The notes: generated by a model not told the origin, from the sequence alone. 29,601 bases of DNA from Planctomycetaceae bacterium UBA2671 (GCA_002359185.1 DEML01000092.1:1-29601), one strand, 5' to 3'. Shown: positions 6,948-15,923, counted from the first letter of the stretch. Made by a program: numbers and translations.

Positions 6948-7428
6948 TATTGCTCTTTCGAGCTTTAAATGTCGCCCTCAAAACACTGTTCCGCAGGCAG
7001 TTTGCCTGCTCCAAATCTCTGAACGTACACGACTTTTAGCGATAGTTGGAATACTATGAAGCTCCGGAGGCCTGAGATGCCAAACCCCATAAAAAACGGC
7101 AGAACGATACAGACGCCCTTTGGACGAAAAAGCGAAATGTGAACAATTTCGGTTACAAGAATCATGTCAATGTTGATGTCAAACACAAGTTCATTCGTGG
7201 GTATGAGGTGACCCTCAGGCTTCATCACCATTCCTGGGGCTTCGCCTGAATCTGAAATTCATCGTCGAAAGAAACACTGCCAGGCAAGCCTGCAGTGGCA
7301 CCCGGCTTCTCAGAAATGATAAAGTCTATTAATGTTCAGGACTTCGCAGGGAATCATTGCAATACTGGCTGATGTCTTATAAATGCCCTGTGCAATTAAC
7401 GCCTCGACAAGAATCAGGAGTCAGAGTT
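6870..7428. other. Intergenic stretch with repeats, no convincing gene
   Basis: About 560 bases between the GT25-sulfotransferase gene and the oxidoreductase. It holds the rest of family 1 copy B, a small palindrome GCAGGCAGTTTGCCTGC at 6993-7009 and a family 3 unit at 7271-7301. An 88-codon frame on the minus strand (7231-6965) is hydrophobic but has no recognisable motif or ribosome binding site, and its end runs into the small palindrome, so it is not called. Confidence 0.5.
7271..7301 (+). repeat. Family 3 palindromic repeat, copy 1
   Basis: Contains CACTGCCAGGCAAGCCTGCA and then GTGGCAC. The arms CACTGC and GCAGTG pair around a GGCAAGCC core. The same unit, with a GAAA-ACACTGC left flank, occurs inverted at 15053-15090 and direct at 17264-17292. 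Confidence 0.65.
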
Positions 7429-8640
7429 ATGCAGCGTCGTCAGTTTACTTTCGGAAGTTTGGGACTTGCCTGGGGATTGTCTGTGAACTGGGGAATGCAG
7501 GCCTGGGCTGCAGATGGGAATTCGAAAAATTATCGTGTTGGTGTGATCGGCCATACCGGGCGAGGAAATTATGGGCATGGGCTGGATACTGTTTGGTTTG
7601 ATGTGGACCGAACAGAAATCGTTGCGGTCGCTGATGCGAATGCGGACGGATTGCAGCGTGAGTTGGCCAAACTGAAGCTTGCGGAGGATGCAGGCTATGT
7701 TAACTATCATGAGATGCTCAAGACCGTTCGGCCTGAGATTGTGGCGGTTTGTCCGCGGCAACCCGATCAGCATCATGCGATGATTATGGCAGCCATTGCA
7801 GCGGGAGCGAAAGGGATTTATGTTGAAAAACCATTTGTGCGAACTCTCAAAGAAGCCGACGAAGTACTGGCGGCAGCGGATAAACACAACGTAAAAATAG
7901 CGGTAGCACATCGGAATCGATATCGCAGTGAACTTCAGACAATTGATCAGATCATATCAACTGGTGAAATCGGCAAACTTCTGGAGATACGAGGACGTGG
8001 GAAGTGTGATCGTCGTGGCGGTGCAGAAGATTTGTGGGTGCTGGGTTCACACGTATTGAACTTGATGGCTTATTTTGGAGGGAAACCAAAATCCTGTTCA
8101 GCAGTCCTGTTGCAGGATGGACAACTTGTTACGAAGCAGGATGTTCATGACGGGCCAGAAGCTCTTGGACTGATTGCCGGGAATGAACTGCATGCGCGAT
8201 ATTTGTTTGATACTGGTGTCGTCGGATATTATGAGTCGATCGCTAATGGAGAGATTGGCAGTCACGGCTTTGGATTGCAGTTGATTGGATCCAAAGGAGT
8301 GATTGAGCTGCGCTGCGATGAAACCGACTTCGCTCATCTGGTTCCTGGTAATCCCTTTGAACCTTCTCAAGCAGGAAGGCCGTGGCTGAATATTCGCTCA
8401 ACTGGAGTAGATCGCACAGAGCCGAATCCCGAACATGTCACCAGGGTTCAACATCATCAGGTTCCCTGTGAAGATTTAATCGCGGCCATCGAGGAAGATC
8501 GCGAACCGCTGTGCAGTGCGAAAGAGGCGGCTCAGACAATCGAAATGATTTCTGCGGTCTTTGAGTCTCATCGCCAGAACGGACGATCGATTGCCTTTCC
8601 GCTGGAAGTCAGAGAGAACCCACTGACTCTATTGGATTGA
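7429..8640 (+). CDS. Gfo/Idh/MocA-family oxidoreductase, Tat-exported
   Basis: An NAD(P)-dependent oxidoreductase, probably acting on sugars or inositol-like substrates outside the cytoplasm. I place the start at 7429, where CAGGAG lies 8 bases upstream; a longer frame from 7357 has no such site and would bury the signal. The 403-residue product begins MQRRQFTFGSLGLAWGL, a twin-arginine-like export signal. The Rossmann fold follows (YRVGVIGHTGRG from residue 35), then VYVEKPFVRTLKEAD-like sequence with the family EKP motif at 133-135 and AVAHRNRYR after it. The C-terminal half is the usual alpha/beta substrate domain. Length and order fit the family. The gene stands alone and ends in a shared terminator. 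The exact substrate cannot be told. Confidence 0.85.
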   Translation: MQRRQFTFGSLGLAWGLSVNWGMQAWAADGNSKNYRVGVIGHTGRGNYGHGLDTVWFDVDRTEIVAVADANADGLQRELAKLKLAEDAGYVNYHEMLKTVRPEIVAVCPRQPDQHHAMIMAAIAAGAKGIYVEKPFVRTLKEADEVLAAADKHNVKIAVAHRNRYRSELQTIDQIISTGEIGKLLEIRGRGKCDRRGGAEDLWVLGSHVLNLMAYFGGKPKSCSAVLLQDGQLVTKQDVHDGPEALGLIAGNELHARYLFDTGVVGYYESIANGEIGSHGFGLQLIGSKGVIELRCDETDFAHLVPGNPFEPSQAGRPWLNIRSTGVDRTEPNPEHVTRVQHHQVPCEDLIAAIEEDREPLCSAKEAAQTIEMISAVFESHRQNGRSIAFPLEVRENPLTLLD

Positions 8641-8683
8641 GTTTCCACGGAACTCTATTCCAATATTTAGGATTCTAAAAATA

Positions 8684-8713
8684 AAAACCACGGAGGAATT
8701 CCCCCGTGGTTTT
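8684..8713. terminator. Bidirectional intrinsic terminator
   Basis: A perfect 10-bp stem, AAAACCACGG paired with CCGTGGTTTT, with a 10-base loop, flanked by A-rich sequence on the left and T-rich on the right. It sits in the 98-base gap between two convergent genes (ends at 8640 and 8739), so it can stop transcription from both sides. Confidence 0.85.
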
Positions 8714-8738
8714 ATTTGCCCCAGTCGTGAAATCGGTT

Positions 8739-9758
8739 TTAATAGCGGATGATGTAATCGACGGTCAGGCGATTGCTGAGGACATCGTTTCGGCTGCTGA
8801 TGGGGATTTCATAAGCCAGGCCAATTTCCTGATGACTGGTTGGTTTGTACTTCGCTCCCCAGGCCATGGTGATGATGTTGTTACCTGCGACATCAGGAGC
8901 ACCCAGGTTGAATAAGTCCAGGCCTTCAACAGATGGGAGGCCGGGCACGCCACGGTTTCCACCCTGGAACCAACTGTACCAGTTCATTTCGGTCAGCAGG
9001 TAGAATTTTTTGCTGACCATATAATCGAGATGCTGAGACAAATACATCGATTTGCTTTCATCGGCAGCATCGGCTGGGAGGCGAAGACCAGCTGCGGCCA
9101 GGTAGTGCATGTTGTCGCCGATTCGAGTTCCGCCTGTGGCATACAGATGAAATTCTCCATCGCCATTCCCCTGAGCAGCCGTATGAGAACCAACGGGCAA
9201 TTCATAAGTAGCTCCCACACTGAGTAACTTGCCGGAGCAGGTGTCCCGCAAAACCGTATATTTGAGCCCCAATGAAACATCAGCCCAGCCATCATCGATG
9301 ACGGCATTTGATGAAGTTAAATAGCCATCTTTGGCGGCGACCAGTGAAACACGATCGGTCAGGGCGGCCCGAATTTGAACGGCCATCAAATTGATTTCTC
9401 CCCCTCCGACTCCCTGAGGAACGACATAGTGAATGTAAATTGGTCGCAATTCGGTGAGTGTGCGGGGATCTTCGAAGAAGACCGGATTGGTCATCGGGCT
9501 GATGAAGTCGTCAAAGCAGTGATCGCTCGAAGCAAAAATCCCCAGTAACAGGTCATCCCCACAGCAGCAGCCATCATCGCAACAGGAATCCAGACAAGCG
9601 TCCCAGCAACAGTCGTCATCACAACAGGTGTCGTCACAGCAACTATCGATGCAGCAATCCGAACTGTTGTTAAAGACATTGTCAAAGAGGCCTGCCTGAA
9701 CAGGCACGGCAGACAGACACAACAGCCAGCTGCAGATAATATTACTGATCCCGCGCAT
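8739..9758 (-). CDS. Secreted outer-membrane beta-barrel protein with a Cys/Asp-rich N-terminal segment
   Basis: A 339-residue protein; GGAGAG lies 7 bases before the ATG. The start MRGISNIICSWLLCLSAVP is a signal peptide with likely cleavage after VQA. Residues about 32-70 hold 14 cysteines, mostly as CC pairs separated by Asp (SCCDDTCCDDDCCWD), an unusual segment that could bind metal or form disulfides. The rest (about 90-339) alternates short amphipathic strands, such as VSLGLKYTVL and KLLSVGATYELP, and ends in YIIRY with a terminal aromatic residue, as in outer-membrane barrels. It resembles the transporter/MetA-pathway-like barrels common in planctomycetes, but I do not recognise a specific family. 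It has its own upstream region and converges on the oxidoreductase. Confidence 0.7.
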   Translation of the reverse strand: MRGISNIICSWLLCLSAVPVQAGLFDNVFNNSSDCCIDSCCDDTCCDDDCCWDACLDSCCDDGCCCGDDLLLGIFASSDHCFDDFISPMTNPVFFEDPRTLTELRPIYIHYVVPQGVGGGEINLMAVQIRAALTDRVSLVAAKDGYLTSSNAVIDDGWADVSLGLKYTVLRDTCSGKLLSVGATYELPVGSHTAAQGNGDGEFHLYATGGTRIGDNMHYLAAAGLRLPADAADESKSMYLSQHLDYMVSKKFYLLTEMNWYSWFQGGNRGVPGLPSVEGLDLFNLGAPDVAGNNIITMAWGAKYKPTSHQEIGLAYEIPISSRNDVLSNRLTVDYIIRY

Positions 9759-10225
9759 TGATCACTCTCCACAATTCAACAGAATTAATGATGTTCAGTT
9801 TATTTGAGGGCTATTCCCGATCCGGTCACTCCTCAGGTGTCTGATCTATCGGTGATCTGAGCTGATCTGACATTCCCTAATTGAATGTTTGTGAGGTTGA
9901 TGACGATTTCTGGGATTCAAAAATAACGATTATGACGGTTTGTCACAGTTTTGTCTGAAAGAGTGTGCTAAATCGCACAGTTTGTGTGCAGATAGGAATC
10001 GACAGCAAACAGGAGCACGTTTTTTGAGTTATGGCAGAGGATAAGACGTTGCGGACAAGCCTCGATTGTTAGAACAGGGAGAATAGGTAAGGGATGTCGA
10101 TTGAAACAGTCCTGCCTGATCTAATGAATGTTCTGATGCCGAAACTGGTTACTAGGGAGAAGCACGTATGCGCTTCGTCAAATCTCTTTGACCGCTCGAC
10201 TTCAGGATGAACAGGTACGTGTCTG
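9759..10225. other. Divergent intergenic region (promoters expected), no gene
   Basis: 467 bases between two divergently transcribed genes, so promoters for both must lie here, although no clear -35/-10 pair stands out. A small inverted repeat TGTGC-TAAATC-GCACA near 9963-9978 is the only operator-like element I see. A 39-codon frame around 10094 has a weak AAGGG-type site but no other support. Confidence 0.4.
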
Positions 10226-13189
10226 ATGGATCAGACCCTTAATTCAGAGCACTGGGGACTTCATCGATTCTTTGGTGGAAAATCCGCACTGCTTGCAATG
10301 GCACTGATCATTACTCTTTCCGGCTGTTCGCAACAGTTCTGGCGGAAACAGGCGGATAAAGATACTTATCGAATACTCGACGAAAAGGAATCGGATCCAC
10401 GCTGGGACAATCCGCGAAAGATTATTACACCTGACCCCCGCAGCCGTTTTTACGATCCAAGTCCTCCCGATTTCGAAGAAATGCCACCCGACGATCCAGC
10501 CGCGGCTACGGATATGGAGCGTCCCAACGGAATTCCCGGTTACAAAGGCTGGCATAAATATGGCCGGGCGATGGGCGTTGAGAATCCGGTCTGGCTGGCG
10601 AATTTTGAATTTACTCCGGAAATGATGGATGAAAATACGGGAGAATACATCTGCCCGTTGCCTAAGATCGAGAATCTGACGATCCTCGATGCCGTTGAAT
10701 TGTCCTACCTGAATGGTCGAGAGTATCAGTTTCAGCTTGAACAGACTTATTTGGCTGCCTTGGCACTTACACTGGAACGATTCCGTTTTCAGGTGCGATA
10801 TCTCGGCATTGGCGGCGGTGAACCAGGTGGCGGGCTAACTTATGAAAATGTGCCGGGAGTCCAGGACTCATTGAGAATGAATTCCCGCTTCGGTGTCAGT
10901 CAATTGCTGCCGACGGGTGGTCAATGGGCGATGGAACTGGCGAATAATACCTTGTGGATTTTCTCTGGCCCGAACGCTGGCACAAACTCTGCCAGTATTC
11001 TCTCGTACCGCCTTGTTCAGCCATTATTGCTCAATGCGGGTCGAAAGATTGCACTGGAAGGTTTAACGCAAGCGGAACGCGATGTTCTGTATTCCATTCG
11101 TGATCTGGCACGATTCCGGAAAGAGTTATTCGTCGACACCGTCGGCGGCGGCTATCTGGGACTGCTGACTCAGCTGCAAAGTATCCGCAACCAGGAATAT
11201 AACATTGAACAGTTGGAACGACAGGTCATCGAGCTTCGAGTGAATGCCGGGGCTCCTCCGGGAAATATTGGAGCCGATCTGGAAGCGTTTCCTGCGGAAT
11301 TGGTCATTCCCGATTCATTGGTTGATAAACTTCGTTACGACGAAATTCAGAAAGAACTGGTCTGGTCGGGAGCGATGTCGGCTGAAGAAGCTCAGCAACT
11401 TCTCTCACTCAGCGATGATGTATTGTATATGGGAGCGGCTCGCGAACTGGTCCAGTTCCTCCGCAGTGAAGTCACGCCGTTCGATGTGATTCAGATTGAA
11501 TCCAGGCTGGCCAGTTCCCGCATCAACCTGTTGACTTCGCGGCAGCGCTATCAGGAAAGTCTGGACTCCTACAAAATTCAACTTGGATTACCACCCGATT
11601 TCGAAATGACGATCGACGATTCCGGTCTCGAACAGTTCGAATTGATCGATCCCGCATTTGAACGACTTCGCGATGAAATCGAGGAGTCCATCAGTATTGT
11701 CGGGCTACTTGATAATCAGGCACCTGTTCTGGAACAGGCGAAACTGGCTTTGGCTGAACTGGAAAGACTTTATCAGAAGCTTATTGAGGAAAGTATCCCA
11801 CTGGTTGATGTCGATGCCCGGAAAGTTCAAGAAAGCAAACCGGGACGTCTGGCCAAGATCCAGGATGAAGAAACACGCGAGCGTATTCTTGATACGATGG
11901 AACGCGATGCTGAACAACTCGTGAACCTCAAAGGAGAAATTTCTGCACTCTCCCGAGCGTTTGATCGAATTCGAATTTATCTCGAACAGGGAGAATCCGA
12001 TCAAGCCTCTCTGGTAAGAGCAATCGAAGAAATTTTGGATTTACGAGAAGATCTGCTGGTTAAAGCTCAGGGACTTCAAGTGATTCAAGTCGGTTTGCGT
12101 TCCGAATTGATCGATATCAACCGCTATGAGTTCAATTTGAATGATTCCATCGGCCTGGCATTGGAAAATCGACTCGATTTGATGAATCGCCGTGGACTCG
12201 TGATGGATGCCCGTCGAACTGTGGATGTGATTGCGAATCGACTCAAAGCGGTGCTCGATGTGGTCGTTGAAGGGGATATCCGTACAGAGCCTGGAACGAG
12301 CAGACCGTTCGATTTCAGTGGACAAAGCAGCAGTCACCGGGTGGGAATTCAGTTTACTGCCCCATTAGATCAGGTTGCAGAGCGAAACCAATACAGGGCG
12401 GCGCAGGTTAATTATCAGAGAGCCCGACGGGATTACATGGAATTCGAGGATAATGTAAAGCTCCAGATCCGAACTTCCTGGAGAGATTTGCAGGTTTTAG
12501 AACAAAATTTGGAAACTGCACGTCAATCTTTACGTATCAATGTGTTACAATACGATCAGGCTGTTGAAGAATCGAATGCTCCGGGGGGGACTTCCAACTC
12601 GGGTGTTCGGGGTCGAAACATTATCGATGCTCTCAACAATATCCTCGATTCCCAAAACCGTCTGGTTCTGATTTGGGCCAATTACGAACGATCGCGACTG
12701 GCGATTTATCGTGATATGGGAATAATGGAAATTGATGAGCAGGGTTTGTGGATTGATCCGTTCTATCAACGGCTCTACGATGATGTGGATGCCCGATTTA
12801 AATCTGGCCCTCCAATCGAACCCAACGAGTTCTGCCCTCCACTGACACCTGCAGGTGAATACGATCTCACCCTCCTGCCACCAGGACCGAACGATTATGG
12901 CAACTTCAGCCCCGGAACAAACGAATCGGGATCCGATGTCGGATTCGAAAATGGAGACCTTCCCGGAATACCACCAGTCTCACAAGAAGAGCGGCCGTTT
13001 GTGGCTGATCCTTTGCGGTGGAATCCTGGTGCTGGTCTCGGGGACGATGTTCGCGATGGGAGCCTTCGAGACCTCCGCGGCCCCGACTTCTACCGAGAAC
13101 TCGGCCGAATCTCCCAGCCAGACTCCGGAACCCAAGTCCCCTTGGTACCAGCCCCTGACCAACATGGTCAGCTCGTGGTTCCCGAGTAG
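10226..13189 (+). CDS. TolC-family outer membrane efflux lipoprotein, unusually long
   Basis: The 987-residue product starts with a lipoprotein signal (ALLAMALIITLSGCSQQ; lipid-anchored Cys at residue 34). Two OEP-type helical modules follow. The first (about 160-480) includes LVQPLLLNAGRKIALEGL, the usual TolC hairpin entry. The second (about 633-831) has NLNDSIGLALENRLDLMNRR, VGIQFTAPLDQVAERNQY and ILDSQNRLVLIWANYERSR. Between them is an extra coiled-coil-like region, making it about twice the normal 450-500 residues. It would form the outer-membrane duct of a tripartite exporter with the fusion protein encoded next. The last 80 or so residues are Pro/Gly-rich and overlap that gene out of frame, so the C-terminus may be a read-through extension. 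Confidence 0.85.
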   Translation: MDQTLNSEHWGLHRFFGGKSALLAMALIITLSGCSQQFWRKQADKDTYRILDEKESDPRWDNPRKIITPDPRSRFYDPSPPDFEEMPPDDPAAATDMERPNGIPGYKGWHKYGRAMGVENPVWLANFEFTPEMMDENTGEYICPLPKIENLTILDAVELSYLNGREYQFQLEQTYLAALALTLERFRFQVRYLGIGGGEPGGGLTYENVPGVQDSLRMNSRFGVSQLLPTGGQWAMELANNTLWIFSGPNAGTNSASILSYRLVQPLLLNAGRKIALEGLTQAERDVLYSIRDLARFRKELFVDTVGGGYLGLLTQLQSIRNQEYNIEQLERQVIELRVNAGAPPGNIGADLEAFPAELVIPDSLVDKLRYDEIQKELVWSGAMSAEEAQQLLSLSDDVLYMGAARELVQFLRSEVTPFDVIQIESRLASSRINLLTSRQRYQESLDSYKIQLGLPPDFEMTIDDSGLEQFELIDPAFERLRDEIEESISIVGLLDNQAPVLEQAKLALAELERLYQKLIEESIPLVDVDARKVQESKPGRLAKIQDEETRERILDTMERDAEQLVNLKGEISALSRAFDRIRIYLEQGESDQASLVRAIEEILDLREDLLVKAQGLQVIQVGLRSELIDINRYEFNLNDSIGLALENRLDLMNRRGLVMDARRTVDVIANRLKAVLDVVVEGDIRTEPGTSRPFDFSGQSSSHRVGIQFTAPLDQVAERNQYRAAQVNYQRARRDYMEFEDNVKLQIRTSWRDLQVLEQNLETARQSLRINVLQYDQAVEESNAPGGTSNSGVRGRNIIDALNNILDSQNRLVLIWANYERSRLAIYRDMGIMEIDEQGLWIDPFYQRLYDDVDARFKSGPPIEPNEFCPPLTPAGEYDLTLLPPGPNDYGNFSPGTNESGSDVGFENGDLPGIPPVSQEERPFVADPLRWNPGAGLGDDVRDGSLRDLRGPDFYRELGRISQPDSGTQVPLVPAPDQHGQLVVPE

Positions 13190-14903
13190 TTCCAAACTTC
13201 CCGCCAATGTGATTACAAAACCAGTCACACGTGGCAAGTTCCGAATTACGATCAACGAACGAGGATTCCTGGACAGCCAGCGCAACGAGACTGTCACCTG
13301 CGAAGTCCCCGGTTCTACAACCATCATTTCGATTGTTGAAGAAGGGGTTTCCGTCAAGAAGGGGGACGTCGTCGTTGAGCTCGATTCCTCGGCATTGGCT
13401 GACAAAGCTCGGCAGCAGGAAATCGATGTCACTCAAGCCGAAGCCAAACTGTCGACCGCCAAAGAGAACCTCGAAATTCAAAAAACGCAAAATACTTCAG
13501 ACATTGCGTTTGTGGAGTTGTCTCTCGAATTAGCAGATCTCGATTATGACAAATACATCGAAGGAGAGTTGCCTCAGGAACGCGATAAAATTACGGGGCA
13601 GATTCGACTCAAAGAAGAACAACTTGCCCGTAAACGGGAATCGTACGAGTTCACAAAACGTCTCGCCAAAAAGGGCTATCGTAGTCAGTCCGATCTTGAA
13701 GCCGAGCGAATCGCTGTGACACAGGCTGAAATTGAGTTGCGTGTCGAGCAGGAAAACTTTCGTGTTCTTGAAAACTTCACCTCCAAGCGAACCATTCGCG
13801 AACTCGAAGCCGATGCCGATGAATTTGTCCGTGAGCTCGACCGTGTCAAACGTCAGGCCAGTGCCGCACTCTCGAAAGCCGAGGCAGAATATCAATCGGC
13901 TCTGTTAACACTCGAAGTTGAAAAAGAGAAGTACAACGAATGGCTCAAACATATTGAGTTGTGCACCCTGCGAGCCCCGCAAGATGGACAAATTGTTTAC
14001 GCCAATTCCAATAGTGGCTCCCGACGAGGCGGTTCCACGGAACCGGAAATTTACGAAGGAGCGACCGTTCGTGAACGTCAGGCGTTGCTCAAAATCCCCG
14101 ATCTGACGAAAATGAAAATCGATGCCCGGATTCACGAATCGATGATCAGTCAGCTCGATGTTGGCCTGCCGGTTTTAATTCGAGCTGATGCTCAACCTGG
14201 GGAAATTTTCAACGGCGTCGTTTCGCAAATTTCCTCTGTCCCACTCTCTGGTTCTTTTCCGAATTACGACATCAAAGAATATCAGATTGCTATCAATCTG
14301 ACCGATCCTCCTGAACGAGTGAAATTACTCCGCCCGGGGATTTCTGCCGAATTCGAAGTGATTGTGGATGATCGTGAAAATGTCCTTCAGGTACCCGTGC
14401 AATCGGTCGTTCAGGTTGGACGTGAATACTACAGTTGGGTTGTGAAAGGCAAATCTCTTGAACGTCGTCAAGTTAAAGTGGCTCGCTCCAACGATACCGA
14501 TATTGAAATTCTCGACGGATTAACTCAGGGTGAGATTGTCGTCATGTCCCCTCGATCACTCTTTGCTGATGAAATTACACAGCTCGAAGAAATCCTGGTG
14601 GCTGAACTGGCAGAACAGGGAATTGACGAATCCGAATCAGTTCAAGAGGATTCTTCCGAGCCGAAAGCAAACGATAAAGAGAAGCCCGGCAAACCAAAAG
14701 GTGAGAAACCACCAGGCGGCGGTCCTGGCGGCGGAGACCCGGCGGCATTTTTCCAGCGGATGGATAAAGACGGGGACGGGGCATTGAGCAAATCAGAAAT
14801 TCCTGAACCGATGCAGGCCAGCTTCGACGCAGCCGACACCGATGCCGATGGCTCCCTCAGCCTGGACGAATGGAAAGCCGTCGCGGCTAAACGGAACCGA
14901 TAA
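12936..14903 (+). CDS. HlyD/MacA-type membrane fusion protein with C-terminal EF-hand pair
   Basis: A periplasmic adaptor linking an inner-membrane transporter to TolC. I take the start at 12936 (MSDSKMETF; weak GGGAT upstream). ATGs at 12897 (AGGA 10 bases upstream) and 12951 are alternatives. All overlap the TolC gene out of frame by about 240-290 bases. From 12936 (655 residues): membrane anchor about 19-44 (GRLWLILCGGILVLVSG), first lipoyl half near 118-150 (IVEEGVSVKKGDVVVELDSS), long coiled coil to about 340, second lipoyl half LCTLRAPQDGQIVYANS, then a beta-barrel (ISAEFEVIVDDRENVLQVP). After a charged Pro/Gly tail, two calcium loops follow, DKDGDGALSKSE at 610 and DTDADGSLSLDE at 634, which fusion proteins normally lack. 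Confidence 0.85.
   Translation: MSDSKMETFPEYHQSHKKSGRLWLILCGGILVLVSGTMFAMGAFETSAAPTSTENSAESPSQTPEPKSPWYQPLTNMVSSWFPSSSKLPANVITKPVTRGKFRITINERGFLDSQRNETVTCEVPGSTTIISIVEEGVSVKKGDVVVELDSSALADKARQQEIDVTQAEAKLSTAKENLEIQKTQNTSDIAFVELSLELADLDYDKYIEGELPQERDKITGQIRLKEEQLARKRESYEFTKRLAKKGYRSQSDLEAERIAVTQAEIELRVEQENFRVLENFTSKRTIRELEADADEFVRELDRVKRQASAALSKAEAEYQSALLTLEVEKEKYNEWLKHIELCTLRAPQDGQIVYANSNSGSRRGGSTEPEIYEGATVRERQALLKIPDLTKMKIDARIHESMISQLDVGLPVLIRADAQPGEIFNGVVSQISSVPLSGSFPNYDIKEYQIAINLTDPPERVKLLRPGISAEFEVIVDDRENVLQVPVQSVVQVGREYYSWVVKGKSLERRQVKVARSNDTDIEILDGLTQGEIVVMSPRSLFADEITQLEEILVAELAEQGIDESESVQEDSSEPKANDKEKPGKPKGEKPPGGGPGGGDPAAFFQRMDKDGDGALSKSEIPEPMQASFDAADTDADGSLSLDEWKAVAAKRNR
14763..14870 (+). 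other. Tandem EF-hand calcium-binding loops in the fusion protein
   Basis: Two 12-residue loops, DKDGDGALSKSE (14763-14798) and DTDADGSLSLDE (14835-14870), have Asp at positions 1, 3 and 5, Gly at 6 and Glu at 12, the canonical EF-hand pattern. They lie at the periplasmic C-terminus of the membrane fusion protein, so calcium could affect assembly of the efflux complex (inference). Confidence 0.8.
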
Positions 14904-14962
14904 TATTCGCTGTATTCTTTGCGAAACTTATTAAAAACAGGGTGGGGGGGCGATCTCGAAGT

Positions 14963-14996
14963 GAAGCCCCCGAATCGTAGAACTTTCGGGGGCTTC
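14963..14996. repeat. Perfect 11-bp hairpin between fusion protein and ATPase genes
   Basis: GAAGCCCCCGA pairs exactly with TCGGGGGCTTC across a 12-base loop. No T-run follows, so a classic intrinsic terminator is unlikely; it may stabilise the upstream mRNA 3' end or reduce read-through to the ATPase gene at 15141. It lies in a 237-base gap that also holds family 3 copy 2. Confidence 0.6.
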
Positions 14997-15052
14997 CGCT
15001 GAAGCGGAGGGCCCCCGCCACCCGGCAAAGTGGCTCCTGAGTCTATATCCGT

Positions 15053-15090
15053 GTGCCACTGCTGGCTTGCCCGGCAGTGTTTTTCTTCGA
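15053..15090 (-). repeat. Family 3 palindromic repeat, copy 2 (inverted)
   Basis: GTGCCACTGCTGGCTTGCCC continuing to GGCAGTG and a TTTTTCTTCGA flank. Its reverse complement matches the unit at 7271-7301 including the GTCGAA-GAAA-ACACTGCC left flank, and the unit at 17264-17292. Confidence 0.65.
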
Positions 15091-15140
15091 CTTAGCCTTC
15101 CCATTATTTCACTATCTGGTCCAAGAATAATTTCTTCATC

Positions 15141-15842
15141 ATGGCTTATGCTGCCCGCCTCATCGACCTGACCAAACACTATCACTTAGGCGATGTCGTC
15201 GTGAAAGCCCTGAGGGGTGTCAGTCTGGATATCCCTGAAGGTGACTTCATCGCCATTATGGGATCTTCCGGAAGTGGCAAAAGTACCATGCTGAATCTGA
15301 TGGGAGCCCTGGATCGTCCGACTTCAGGTTCCTATCTACTGGCTGGTAAGGATGTCGCAACCCTCAACGATGACGAACTCTCAGCCATCCGCAACGAACT
15401 GATCGGCTTCATCTTTCAATCGTTTCATCTAATTCCACAATACACCGTGCTGGAAAACATACTGCTTCCTCTTCAGTACCGACCCAGTGGAGAGGATATC
15501 TCGGAAAAAGACGAAGCCCGAGCTGCTTACATTGCCGATCGTGTCGGCCTGGGTGATCGACTCGATCACAAACCGTTCCAGCTTTCCGGAGGACAACAGC
15601 AGAGAGTTGCCATTGCCCGTTCGCTGATCAACGATCCACAAATCATCATGGCTGATGAACCGACTGGTAACCTCGACTCGGCAACCGGCGAGGAAATCAT
15701 GAGACTGCTCAAAGAACTCAACGCCGAAGGTCGCACGATCATCATGGTGACCCACGAACCGGATGTCGCCCAGCAAACCAAAACTCAAATCTACATGAAA
15801 GACGGCGTCATCGCTGGCAAGGGCGTTTTTCCGGGACACTAA
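15141..15842 (+). CDS. ABC transporter ATP-binding protein, LolD/MacB type
   Basis: A 233-residue ATPase that hydrolyses ATP to drive an FtsX-like permease. It has Walker A GSSGSGKS at 41-48, Q-loop IFQSFHLIPQYTVLENI, signature LSGGQQQR at 148-155, Walker B IIMADEP with Asp172/Glu173 and the H-loop in MVTHEPDVA. The Q-loop plus LLPLQYR pattern and length match the MacB/LolD subgroup, which works in lipoprotein sorting, macrolide export or other tripartite export. It follows the TolC and fusion protein genes on the same strand, so it is probably part of the same exporter. The expected permease gene is missing: the next gene is on the other strand. No strong ribosome binding site is visible before the ATG. 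Confidence 0.88.
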   Translation: MAYAARLIDLTKHYHLGDVVVKALRGVSLDIPEGDFIAIMGSSGSGKSTMLNLMGALDRPTSGSYLLAGKDVATLNDDELSAIRNELIGFIFQSFHLIPQYTVLENILLPLQYRPSGEDISEKDEARAAYIADRVGLGDRLDHKPFQLSGGQQQRVAIARSLINDPQIIMADEPTGNLDSATGEEIMRLLKELNAEGRTIIMVTHEPDVAQQTKTQIYMKDGVIAGKGVFPGH

Positions 15843-15923
15843 TTTCAGCAACTTGAAAACCAGTTTCAGACTCCCGTATTTTTAACGGCTGTCCTCAGAT
15901 TGATGGGCTTATAACATCTGGAT

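Noticed and set aside
6965..7231. 88-codon hydrophobic minus-strand frame
   Set aside because: Its end is encoded by a repeat palindrome, no ribosome binding site, no recognisable family; it might be a decayed gene but the evidence is too thin.
7357..7428. Longer start for the Gfo/Idh/MocA gene
   Set aside because: It would place 24 residues before the twin-arginine signal; the ATG at 7429 has a good ribosome binding site.
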